The notes under the pieces: model-generated | The model's database searches: none | What the model was told of the DNA's origin: nothing | What the model saw: only the letters and a program-made list of their open reading frames with translations | Shown here: positions 1 to 6,525 of the stretch, in pieces | How the letters are laid out: each line of letters starts with the position of its first letter | Numbering within the stretch: the first letter of the stretch is position 1 | Made by a program: the position numbers and the translations under genes | Assembly: GCA_036795455.1 (NCBI GenBank) | Contig: DAIRET010000099.1 | Location: forward strand, 1-10,467 | Length of the DNA: 10,467 nt | Source: DAIRET01 sp036795455 | Lineage (GTDB): Bacteria; Bacteroidota; Ignavibacteria; Ignavibacteriales; Ignavibacteriaceae | Direction of reading: 5' to 3'

Positions 1-200
1 AGAAAGACACACTCGACAAGTTATTCGACCCGTTAAATCACATTTCTACATTCGGGACAAAAAAAGAAGCAGGTACAGGATTGGGGTTAAATTTATGCAA
101 AGAGTTTTTGGAGAAAAACAAGGGGAGTATCTGGGTTGAAAGCAAGCCGGGTGCTGGAAGTAAGTTTTTTATTGCAATTCCCAATAGTAAACGTGATTAA
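1..200 (+). CDS. Sensor histidine kinase, C-terminal fragment (5' end outside window)
   Basis: The first complete codon is at position 3, and an open frame of 65 residues runs from there to a TAA at 198-200. The fragment reads KDTLDKLFDPL, then FGTKKEAGTGLGLNLCKEF, and ends in SIWVESKPGAGSKFFIAIP. These match the end of a GHKL-type HATPase_c domain. LF.PL is the F-box region, GTGLGL is the G2 box of the ATP lid, and the G-S-x-F-x-[IV]-x-[IL]-P ending is typical of kinases of two-component systems. The H-box, N-box and any sensor domain lie to the left of the window, so the input signal and the partner regulator cannot be named. No response regulator follows on this strand, and the next gene is convergent. 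Confidence 0.9.
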   Translation, partial: KDTLDKLFDPLNHISTFGTKKEAGTGLGLNLCKEFLEKNKGSIWVESKPGAGSKFFIAIPNSKRD

Positions 201-218
201 CTTTTTCGAACTAAATCA

Positions 219-548
219 ATCAATTTCTGATTTGTGAACATTAGTGCCATTCGTGGCAAAAAAAAGCGCCACAAATAACACGAATGAACACTAATATTTA
301 TTTAAGAATAGCCAGCTTCTTCGTTTCAATAAAACTACCTGCAGATAGTGTATAGAAATAAATTCCGCTTGACAAAGTACTTCCGTTAAACCCGACTTTA
401 TAGCTTCCAGCTTCCCTGTATTCATTTACAAGTGTTGCAACTTCATTACCAAGTACATCATATACTTTTAACTCTACTTTCCCGTCTTGGGGAATTGAAA
501 ATGTAATAGTGGTAACCGGGTTGAAAGGATTCGGGTAATTTTGGAATA
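219..548. repeat. Long direct repeat, copy A (T9SS sorting-domain cassette plus 3' hairpin)
   Basis: This segment recurs at 3710-4038. Positions 320-548 are identical, base for base, to 3810-4038 (229 bp, constant offset 3490). Two further mismatches, at 310 and 319, fall in the last codons of the reading frame and are both synonymous. Beyond the stop codon the similarity continues, with substitutions and one 1-base indel, through a hairpin to about 219. The inner end of the identity falls within the first Leu codon of the sorting domain, so the DNA repeat matches the protein domain almost exactly. Confidence 0.95.
240..295. repeat. ATTCGTG-type hairpin repeat, likely bidirectional transcription end
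   Basis: The left half contains ATTAGTG (240-246) and ATTCGTG (249-255). The right half contains CACAAAT (270-276), CACGAAT (279-285) and CACTAAT (289-295). ATTAGTG pairs with CACTAAT, and CATTCGTG (248-255) pairs with CACGAATG (279-286), giving about 15 bp of stem with a small internal bulge. An A8 run (258-265) sits in the loop. The element lies in the 97-bp gap between convergent genes, which suits a shared 3' end or RNA-protecting structure. A related copy is at 3731-3786. The terminator role is an inference. Confidence 0.7.
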
Positions 549-2406
549 AATTAAATACTAATGGAGAAACTGTTTTAACATGAATTTCATTAGAATAACT
601 GGTTGAGCCATCAAGGTCAACCTGTTTTAATCGATATAGATAGATACCGGGAGTTAAATTAGTTATTTTGTAAGTATAGTTATTTATTTTGGTAGAAGTA
701 CCTGAACCTATTACAAATGCAATTGAAGCATACTCACCTCCGTTGATTTTTTCCTGAATTTCAAAACCGGCATTGTTCGTTTCTGTTGCTGTCTGCCAGT
801 TAAGGATGATATCATTATTCTGAGAAAAACCGGTAAAAGAAATAAGTTCAACAGGAATACTGGATTCTACTCCTTCACCTTTCAAAGTATAGGCGATTTG
901 AAGATTTGGTGTATTTCCTTCTAATTGATACTTAAAATAAAAGTATCCCGAATCCTTTCGAATATCATTTGGTGTATAATTCCCTATTATTCTAATTGTA
1001 TCAGCTGAATTAATTGTATCAATTTGGGTTAATCCTTCATTCAGATTAAAAACACCGGTAGGATTCGTCCCGCTTAAATATACGTAATAACTTAGATCAT
1101 GGAATCCGTTATTAATTATAAACATAGTATCTTGTTTACAGCTATCTACCGGAACAAGCCCAAAATCAAGACCCGGTTTTGTACTTAGAATATTTTGATG
1201 GGAACCTGTTGTATCCGTTTTGGCAACAATTGCGTTATCATAGTAATAAAAACCGGTACTTGCACTATAATTGTTTTTAATATTACCATATCCAGTTAAG
1301 ATAAGAGAAGTATCATTGTTGATTTTGAAACTAGTTGCCGAACTATGATTAGATCTTGATCCGAAAACGTTTCTGGAAAGATATACTCCGTTTGTATCTA
1401 AAATCCAGACGCCGGCACTGGAAGATGCACCTGAAACCATATATTTGGTTGAGTTACCTGCAACTATCACTCTACCGTCTTTACGCTGTTTTATATCAAG
1501 GAATTTATCGTTTCGTAGTGTAAATAAACGGGTTGACCGAAGCATGTCTCCTTCTGGATTTATTCTAATTACAATCGGATCTAAGTAGTAACCATTCCCT
1601 TCAACATCATAATAACCGGCAATCATGAATTCCCCGTTTTCAAGTTGAGTTATACAATTAGCTCTTGTTTCTTTCTCAAAAGAATAAGTTTCTGTAAACC
1701 CTTGGTTAAAGTCGGCTTTTAACTTGTAAGCAAACATTTCATATCGGTTTTGAGTTGCATGCTTTATAAAACCACAGGCAACAATGCCTCCGTCCAAAGA
1801 TAAACAAGCATTGGTTATGTATTCTCTTTTGTTTTCAGGAATAACATAATGATCAAGAAAATCACCGTTTGGACTTACCTTTAAGAAGTACCCGTCATAA
1901 TCTTTAGGGACAACAGCAAGTTTACCATAAACTTGACCGACAACAACAAAGTTGCCATCTCCAAGTAAAAGAATTTTTCTGGGAACATCTGCTCCAACAT
2001 CTCCTAAAAATCTTTTCCAGATAATATTTCCATTAGGATCGGTTCTTAGAATCAACCAATCACCTTGTGGATCGAGTTCTTTAGTCATTCCAGCTATTAT
2101 ATAGCCACCACCATTTAATTCGATTACGCTTCTGGCATCTTCGTGATGGACGGATTCTAATATATTTGTGAAAACAAGTTGACCGTCAGTAGTATATTTA
2201 GATAAAAAAATACTCTGGTCGTTTTCGTTAAGAGGTTTTGTCGTTCCTACGATGACAAAATGATTATCGGAAGTGATAATAATCTCAGATCCTCTTTCGT
2301 CGGATGTATCTGTACCGGTATTTCGTACAAATGTGAATTGCCCAAAAGAAAAATCTGAAAGAAGAACTAAAGAAAGAATCAAAATAGTTGAGAAATGAGA
2401 ATTCAT
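298..2406 (-). CDS. Secreted propeller-repeat protein with ASH-like, FN3-like and T9SS type A sorting domains
   Basis: The protein is 702 residues from the ATG at 2406-2404. That start is preceded by a strong GGAGG (complement of 2415-2419) with an 8-nt spacer and opens directly into a signal peptide (residues 1-22, ending near FSFGQ). The frame is open for 28 more codons upstream, but these would hide the signal peptide and have no comparable ribosome site. Residues about 35-410 hold repeated units of the kind GGYIIAGMTK, DGNFVVVGQ, GGIVACGF, GEFMIAGYY and DGRVIVAG, typical of delta-60/propeller-like repeats. Residues about 408-515 (LDFGLVPVDSCKQDTMFI onward) resemble an ASH/HYDIN-type 'choice of anchor' beta domain. 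Residues about 517-615 resemble the FN3-like module often found before the tail (LNWQTATETNNAGFEI, YRLKQVDLDGS). Residues 620-702 are the T9SS sorting domain. It is probably exported by Sec, then moved to the cell surface or medium by T9SS. No catalytic site is recognised, so an adhesive or structural role is only a guess. The last 83 residues are identical to those of the hydrolase at 3788-5320. Confidence 0.88.
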   Translation of the reverse strand: MNSHFSTILILSLVLLSDFSFGQFTFVRNTGTDTSDERGSEIIITSDNHFVIVGTTKPLNENDQSIFLSKYTTDGQLVFTNILESVHHEDARSVIELNGGGYIIAGMTKELDPQGDWLILRTDPNGNIIWKRFLGDVGADVPRKILLLGDGNFVVVGQVYGKLAVVPKDYDGYFLKVSPNGDFLDHYVIPENKREYITNACLSLDGGIVACGFIKHATQNRYEMFAYKLKADFNQGFTETYSFEKETRANCITQLENGEFMIAGYYDVEGNGYYLDPIVIRINPEGDMLRSTRLFTLRNDKFLDIKQRKDGRVIVAGNSTKYMVSGASSSAGVWILDTNGVYLSRNVFGSRSNHSSATSFKINNDTSLILTGYGNIKNNYSASTGFYYYDNAIVAKTDTTGSHQNILSTKPGLDFGLVPVDSCKQDTMFIINNGFHDLSYYVYLSGTNPTGVFNLNEGLTQIDTINSADTIRIIGNYTPNDIRKDSGYFYFKYQLEGNTPNLQIAYTLKGEGVESSIPVELISFTGFSQNNDIILNWQTATETNNAGFEIQEKINGGEYASIAFVIGSGTSTKINNYTYKITNLTPGIYLYRLKQVDLDGSTSYSNEIHVKTVSPLVFNLFQNYPNPFNPVTTITFSIPQDGKVELKVYDVLGNEVATLVNEYREAGSYKVGFNGSTLSSGIYFYTLSAGSFIETKKLAILK

Positions 2407-2414
2407 TTTAATTG

Positions 2415-2419
2415 CCTCC
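2415..2419 (-). promoter_or_regulatory. Ribosome binding site that fixes the start of the propeller-repeat gene
   Basis: The complement reads GGAGG after a long T-rich stretch, 8 nt before the ATG at 2406-2404. It is the best Shine-Dalgarno match in the window and argues against the longer open frame reaching 2490. Confidence 0.75.
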
Positions 2420-2481
2420 AAAAAAAAAGAAAAAACGATATCTGTATGAAAAGAAACTGCTTGTGTAAAGTCAAGTTTGGT

Positions 2482-2507
2482 TTGTTGCAAATTCCGATTT
2501 GCAACAA
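2482..2507. terminator. Perfect 11-bp hairpin after the AraC-type gene
   Basis: TTGTTGCAAAT (2482-2492), a 4-nt loop and ATTTGCAACAA (2497-2507) form an uninterrupted 11-bp stem, 10 nt past the stop codon of the membrane AraC-type gene. On the minus strand, the direction of both flanking genes, no T-run follows the stem. On the plus strand CTTTTT follows, as in an intrinsic terminator. It may protect the mRNA 3' end, or stop antisense transcription coming from the opposite side. A terminator is one reading, not proven. Confidence 0.5.
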
Positions 2508-2517
2508 CTTTTTCAGT

Positions 2518-3639
2518 TTATTGAATATCTTTCATGAATTCTGATGGGGTTTTCCCGGTGTGTAACTTAAATGCTCTGTTGAAAGTGCTTCTTGTGTGAT
2601 ACCCGACTTCAAGATATATATTTTCTATTCTTGTTTTTCCGGTTTGTTCTTTTATTAATTTTTTAGCATCATCAATTCTGACACTATTAATATAATTGGA
2701 GAAATCCTTACCTGTAGTTTGATTTATAATAGAAGAAAGTTTTTTAATCGGCAAATGCATTTTCTTTGCAATGTGCTCTAATTTTAGCCCCGGATTTTTA
2801 TATAATTTTTGGATAATGATTAAGTTTTCAAAATCTCTCATAACTTCAGTGGAAGTGTTTTCATCGATATCTTTTTTATCAGAAAAACCTCCGGTTTTTA
2901 TATTAACTCTTTCGAGTTTAGAGTTAATTATCATTTCATCATGCTTAATAGCAAGAAATCCTAAAAAGAGTAAAAAAAGCAAGTTAGACAATGGTTCAAT
3001 TGTAGTAGTATTTACATTGTAAAGAATTAATACAATGTACATCAATTCATAAATGATAATAGCTGCAATTAGAACAAACAACCACCACGGCAAAAAAAAG
3101 AATTTTGTGTTTGATACTTTCTCTCTTTTTTTATTTATAAGATAAAGTCTGATAAATATAGATATGAAAATTATAAACTGTAAATAGTATAGAGTGTAGA
3201 TTAGAAACTGAAAGCAGGCAAAACTATAGGTATGATTTGAAAATGAATAGAAATCAGTTTTAATAAACTCTATCTTCTCAGCAGTATTCAGGGGCATATA
3301 AAATAGTAAAATGATAAAGAAAATAACAACCGGTTGAATTGTAAAAATTTTGACCATAATCCTTTTGTTAGAATCATTTGTAGCATAAATCAAATAGTGA
3401 TAAATTATAGGATAGATAGAGAAAACCAGAGGAAACCAAAGAAGGTATAACCAGATTGCGAATTGTATATGTCCCGAATAAAATACGAAATCGTATAAGA
3501 ACAGATAAAATGCTACAAACATTCCTGCGACAAGAAGGCGCTTTGCATCTCGAGCCATTTTATGTAGGAAGCCGAAGTAGAAAAGAAACAAAACCGATAC
3601 TATTACACCGGAAAAGACGATCAATTTATTTACAGTCAT
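2518..3639 (-). CDS. Seven-helix membrane protein with C-terminal AraC-type DNA-binding domain
   Basis: The protein is 373 residues. The N-terminal two thirds contain about seven hydrophobic stretches (roughly 5-25, 35-55, 60-85, 95-115, 140-165, 180-207 and 215-232) with Trp- and Tyr-rich edges. A polar linker (about 235-270) leads to an AraC/XylS-type double helix-turn-helix. The first helix pair is near 285-308 (LKLEHIAKKMHLPIKKLSSI). The second is near 337-365, with the family's GYHTRSTFNRAFKLHTGKTP ending. Such architecture implies a regulator that senses a signal at or in the inner membrane and binds DNA from there. The ligand and target genes are unknown. The ATG at 3639 has only a weak AAAAGATAG upstream. 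The gene lies between two T9SS-cargo genes and may regulate one or both, but nothing in the sequence proves this. Confidence 0.85.
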   Translation of the reverse strand: MTVNKLIVFSGVIVSVLFLFYFGFLHKMARDAKRLLVAGMFVAFYLFLYDFVFYSGHIQFAIWLYLLWFPLVFSIYPIIYHYLIYATNDSNKRIMVKIFTIQPVVIFFIILLFYMPLNTAEKIEFIKTDFYSFSNHTYSFACFQFLIYTLYYLQFIIFISIFIRLYLINKKREKVSNTKFFFLPWWLFVLIAAIIIYELMYIVLILYNVNTTTIEPLSNLLFLLFLGFLAIKHDEMIINSKLERVNIKTGGFSDKKDIDENTSTEVMRDFENLIIIQKLYKNPGLKLEHIAKKMHLPIKKLSSIINQTTGKDFSNYINSVRIDDAKKLIKEQTGKTRIENIYLEVGYHTRSTFNRAFKLHTGKTPSEFMKDIQ

Positions 3640-3709
3640 TAATTACAACTATCTTTTAATATCTAAATAAATATAAGGAATTCCTGGAAAAGAGATTAAC
3701 GATATTCGT

Positions 3710-4038
3710 ATCAATTACTCTTTTGTGAACATTAGTGCCATTCGTGGCAAAAAACAGTACCACGAATACCACGAATAAACACGAATACTATTTAAGAATT
3801 GCCAGCTTTTTCGTTTCAATAAAACTACCTGCAGATAGTGTATAGAAATAAATTCCGCTTGACAAAGTACTTCCGTTAAACCCGACTTTATAGCTTCCAG
3901 CTTCCCTGTATTCATTTACAAGTGTTGCAACTTCATTACCAAGTACATCATATACTTTTAACTCTACTTTCCCGTCTTGGGGAATTGAAAATGTAATAGT
4001 GGTAACCGGGTTGAAAGGATTCGGGTAATTTTGGAATA
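3710..4038. repeat. Long direct repeat, copy B (T9SS sorting-domain cassette plus 3' hairpin)
   Basis: This is the partner of 219-548. Positions 3810-4038 match 320-548 without a mismatch. The reading frame ends TAG here, whereas copy A ends TAA. The matching region extends past the stop codon through the hairpin to about 3710, with more divergence outside the coding part than inside it. Confidence 0.95.
3731..3786. repeat. ATTCGTG-type hairpin repeat, copy B
   Basis: ATTAGTG (3731-3737) and ATTCGTG (3740-3746) are followed, in inverted orientation, by three CACGAAT units (3761-3767, 3770-3776, 3780-3786) spaced 9-10 nt apart. ATTCGTGG (3740-3747) can pair perfectly with CCACGAAT at 3760-3767 or 3769-3776. 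It sits just after the stop of the C45-type hydrolase gene and may serve as its transcript end. It is the same element as at 240-295. Confidence 0.7.
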
Positions 4039-5320
4039 GTTTATAATTATCAACGGGCATTATTTTATCTTCGATATGCGTCGGTATTTGGAAAAGAGTA
4101 TCCAATTTGTAGATATATGGAGTAACTGCATAAGCCGGAGATGATGATTTGTACCCTGATATTTTAAACGTGTTTAACTCCGGGATTACTTGCATAAACT
4201 GAATATTTATTCCGGGTGCTCTTGAGTAATCTCTTAATAATGTCCAGTTTTTAAGAGAGTCGATATTTACTCCTGTTTCAATTGCTCCGGCAAGCGAATA
4301 ATACCTTGAGCAATACTGCCTAACATTGTTTCTTGCTATTGCACTATTAGCAGCGTATAAATTGTCACCCGGTATCATGTCGTCGTATGAATTGCATCTG
4401 AAAGTATGATAGGGGGCAGTATGTGTAACTTCGGATACAAGAGCAATCAGGCTATCGTGAATGTTTGTTGATGATGCAGCAGACGAAATAATACAACAAG
4501 CTGCGAAGCCGTTCTGGCTCGTTAGAAGCGCGTCTTTTATATCTTCAGTATTATTTTTACCATCACTATTAAAGTCTTTGGTCTCCAATCCTTTTCTTAA
4601 TGCAAACCAGATGGGGATATACTCTTTCCCGCTAGTAGCATTACCGCTGATTCCCGAAAGTACATGCTGGAATGCCGATACACCGGATTCATTAAATCCG
4701 GATAACACAGCTATCTGCCCTGCAAATCCAACCATTATCCATGGTTGTTCATCCGGTTCAGAAGGGATATGAATTACAATTGTTTGGTTGTTTATTAAAT
4801 ACTGGTTTACCTCCCAGTCAAGATGGCGTGATATTGCCGTCTTTCCGTTGAGAGAAGTGCCAATTGTCGCATCTCCCCAGCTCACTAAACTTGAACAACC
4901 TAACTTGAAGTCAATGTCGAAATCTTCACTAAGAATACCTGATAAATCAAGCAGTGAATTAGCTACAAGTACATCGATATAATCGTAACCGGTATAACCG
5001 GCATCAGCCATTCCTTGTGCAACTGATTTAGCCTCTTCAATATAAGCAGAGTCAATTTTAAAATTCGCTGTATCTGAAAGAACGGATTTTGCGTAACTTA
5101 ACGATCCGCCAAACTTCGGGAAGATATAGTTTTTAATAATTGATTCGATTTTTTCGGCTAATAAGAATCCCTGAGCGTAACCTCTTTCCTGGTGATCTCC
5201 CCACACTTTTACAATGGTTATATTATCTTGTGCTTTAAGCAGTTCTCCTTTGATTGTCTGTCCAGGACCATTCACTGTTAGAATCAAAATACAAAACAGA
5301 ATTAAAACCAAATATTTCAT
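3788..5320 (-). CDS. Secreted C45-type (AAT-like) Ntn hydrolase with T9SS type A sorting domain
   Basis: The protein is 510 residues from the ATG at 5320-5318, which has GAGG (complement of 5326-5329) 5 nt upstream. A GTG one codon earlier leaves only 2 nt and is less likely. Residues 1-21 form a signal peptide (KYLVLILFCILILTV). WGDHQERGYAQGFLLAEKI (about 40-58) and LGCSSLVSWG with ISRHLDW (about 140-169) match the C45/acyl-CoA:6-aminopenicillanate acyltransferase-like family. Family knowledge suggests self-cleavage before Cys142, which becomes the N-terminal nucleophile for amide or acyl transfer. Arg165 and Asp168 lie in the conserved R-x-x-D-W motif. The substrate is unknown. A calcium-loop-like DFNSDGKNNTED lies at 249-260. 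Residues 428-510 form the T9SS tail, so the enzyme probably acts on the cell surface or outside. It is 27 bp downstream of the SixA-type gene and may share its transcript. Confidence 0.85.
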   Translation of the reverse strand: MKYLVLILFCILILTVNGPGQTIKGELLKAQDNITIVKVWGDHQERGYAQGFLLAEKIESIIKNYIFPKFGGSLSYAKSVLSDTANFKIDSAYIEEAKSVAQGMADAGYTGYDYIDVLVANSLLDLSGILSEDFDIDFKLGCSSLVSWGDATIGTSLNGKTAISRHLDWEVNQYLINNQTIVIHIPSEPDEQPWIMVGFAGQIAVLSGFNESGVSAFQHVLSGISGNATSGKEYIPIWFALRKGLETKDFNSDGKNNTEDIKDALLTSQNGFAACCIISSAASSTNIHDSLIALVSEVTHTAPYHTFRCNSYDDMIPGDNLYAANSAIARNNVRQYCSRYYSLAGAIETGVNIDSLKNWTLLRDYSRAPGINIQFMQVIPELNTFKISGYKSSSPAYAVTPYIYKLDTLFQIPTHIEDKIMPVDNYKLFQNYPNPFNPVTTITFSIPQDGKVELKVYDVLGNEVATLVNEYREAGSYKVGFNGSTLSSGIYFYTLSAGSFIETKKLAILK

Positions 5321-5325
5321 CACAG

Positions 5326-5329
5326 CCTC
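5326..5329 (-). promoter_or_regulatory. Ribosome binding site of the C45-type hydrolase gene
   Basis: The complement reads GAGG, 5 nt before the ATG at 5320-5318 and only 2 nt before the GTG at 5323-5321. This spacing favours the ATG. Confidence 0.55.
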
Positions 5330-5347
5330 ATAAAAAAGAAATTAAAT

Positions 5348-5845
5348 TTATATCGAGTACATCTTCGGGTATTCATAAAATTTGAGTTCACATCTCTTTT
5401 CGTTAAGATCGCTCCAGCTTTCAACTAACAAATCCAAACCGGCAATTCCGCAAGTCGGAATATTACCAGGGTCTCTTCCTGAAAGGAAAGCAGTAAACAG
5501 AGTTATTGCAGGGTTGTGTCCGAAAAGAAACACTACTTGTTTTGCATCCTCAATTTCTTTAAGGATGTATAAAAAGTCAGTTACCGAAGATTCATAAATT
5601 GACTGTTTAATAGCAATTTTCTCTTTCGGGTAATTAAACTCCTCAGCGAAGAACTTAGCTGTTGAGAACGCTCTTTTCGCAGGTGATGAGATTAGTAGAT
5701 CGGGAATTATATTTCTCTCTTTTAACAACTTAGCCATAAAAGGTGCATCCCGCTTTCCCCGTTTGTTCAGGGGACGGTCAATGTCATTAAGCGAAAAATT
5801 TGACCAGCTCGATTTTGCATGACGGATTAGTATAAGTTTTTTCAT
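5348..5845 (-). CDS. sixA: SixA-type histidine phosphatase (phosphohistidine phosphatase family)
   Basis: The protein is 165 residues, close to the usual length of SixA. KLILIRHAKSSW near the start gives the catalytic RH motif (Arg8, His9, the phospho-acceptor). SSPAKRAFSTA supplies the second Arg (Arg58), Glu85 is a candidate acid, and FGHNPAI gives the second His (His110). Family members remove phosphate from phosphohistidine, for example from the HPt domain of hybrid kinases, although other phosphate esters are possible. The protein is cytoplasmic. The ATG at 5845-5843 is chosen because the protein then starts just before the core strand and GAG lies upstream. A TTG five codons earlier is the alternative. 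The gene lies between the HD-domain gene (62-bp gap) and the C45-type hydrolase gene (27-bp gap). The exact substrate cannot be read from the sequence. Confidence 0.88.
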   Translation of the reverse strand: MKKLILIRHAKSSWSNFSLNDIDRPLNKRGKRDAPFMAKLLKERNIIPDLLISSPAKRAFSTAKFFAEEFNYPKEKIAIKQSIYESSVTDFLYILKEIEDAKQVVFLFGHNPAITLFTAFLSGRDPGNIPTCGIAGLDLLVESWSDLNEKRCELKFYEYPKMYSI

Positions 5846-5862
5846 ACTTTCACTCAACAATA

Positions 5863-5899
5863 GTTTAACAAATTGCGCCCAACACTTTCCGTTGCTAAC
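5863..5899. repeat. Short imperfect palindrome between HD and SixA-type genes
   Basis: GTTTAAC at 5863-5869 and GTTGCTAAC at 5891-5899 bracket a small inner stem, CAAC (5880-5883) with GTTG (5891-5894). The GC-richer centre (GCGCCC) stands out from its AT-rich surroundings. It fills most of the gap between the two genes. Its function is unknown. Confidence 0.35.
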
Positions 5900-5907
5900 T
5901 TAATTCT

Positions 5908-6525
5908 TTAAATAGTGCGGTTTTCGTTATTGTAAAGTCTTCTCATTCTTTCCTGGAAGTTCTTTAAGTTATTTTCTTTATTTCTACTCCAGTACTTTTT
6001 TGCATATTCGGTATAAAACGGATTCTCAACAAGGAAATCTATATTTATTTGCAGCCAATCATGATCGGAATATTCCCTGCCGTTAATGCTTTCCCACTCT
6101 TTGCGAAGCAGTTCCGATTTCTCGGCAAAGTCTTCTCTTCCCATATGTGCAATATCAGCATCACAAATAACTTCATGGAAAAAAGAAACCGGGTTATGCG
6201 GCATCTTTGTAGCATTTATAATTGAAGCAACTGTTTCTATTTTGTCTTTAGGATAATTCTCTTTGGAAAGGAATTCATTGCATATTTCTATGCTCTTGTC
6301 TTCGTGATTAAAGTAATCAAAAACGATCCCGGTATCATGAAACCATGCAGCCAAAAGCAAAACTTCAAGCTGTTCAGCGGAAAAACCTGCATTTTCACCG
6401 ATTTCACCGGCTGCTTTTACAACTTCCTTTGTATGTTGAAGATTGTGATAATGGTAATCTTCAGTTAAGTTATCGTTTAATAAACGCGATACATATTTGG
6501 CTGTTTTTGAGAGCAAGAGTTCCAT
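5908..6525 (-). CDS. HD-domain metal-dependent phosphohydrolase
   Basis: The protein is 205 residues with no signal peptide or membrane segment. The HD-superfamily metal ligands are visible: His31 in NLQHT, His63-Asp64 in WFHDTG, His74 in NHED, and Asp122/Asp124 in CDADIAHMG. Such proteins hydrolyse phosphate bonds in nucleotides or related small molecules, but no subfamily signature points to a particular substrate. The C-terminus is charged and helical (KNFQERMRRLYNN). The ATG at 6525 has no good Shine-Dalgarno site. It is the first gene of the minus-strand group, followed after 62 bp by the SixA-type gene. Its promoter must lie in the divergent region 6526-6815, where no strong minus-strand match was found. 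Confidence 0.85.
   Translation of the reverse strand: MELLLSKTAKYVSRLLNDNLTEDYHYHNLQHTKEVVKAAGEIGENAGFSAEQLEVLLLAAWFHDTGIVFDYFNHEDKSIEICNEFLSKENYPKDKIETVASIINATKMPHNPVSFFHEVICDADIAHMGREDFAEKSELLRKEWESINGREYSDHDWLQINIDFLVENPFYTEYAKKYWSRNKENNLKNFQERMRRLYNNENRTI

Noticed and set aside
2421..2480. Possible promoter of the propeller-repeat gene (TTTACA, 17 bp, TACAGA on the minus strand)
   Set aside because: The -10 part matches only half of the consensus and no TAnnTTTG element lies at the right distance, so the evidence is too weak to list.
2407..2490. 28-codon upstream extension of the propeller-repeat gene
   Set aside because: It would place the hydrophobic signal peptide internally, it crosses part of the hairpin at 2482-2507, and a strong GGAGG directly precedes the inner ATG at 2406.
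2771..3022. 83-codon plus-strand open frame inside the AraC-type gene
   Set aside because: It lies antisense to a well-supported gene, has no ribosome site or family resemblance, and its hydrophobic and Ser-rich content mirrors the opposite strand.
3760..3786. Possible CRISPR-like array of CACGAAT units
   Set aside because: The units are 7 nt with 2-3 nt between them, far too short for CRISPR repeats and spacers, and no cas gene is present.
3715..3915. 66-codon minus-strand open frame over the end of the hydrolase gene and its hairpin
   Set aside because: It overlaps the conserved T9SS tail in another frame and continues through repeat sequence; no independent support.
219..4038. Composite transposon bounded by the two long direct repeats
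   Set aside because: No transposase, terminal inverted repeats or target-site duplication is visible, and the repeats are mostly coding sequence in the correct frame of each gene.
4461..4982. Two plus-strand open frames (103 and 64 codons) opposite the hydrolase
   Set aside because: Both are antisense to the conserved catalytic region and show no recognisable domain.
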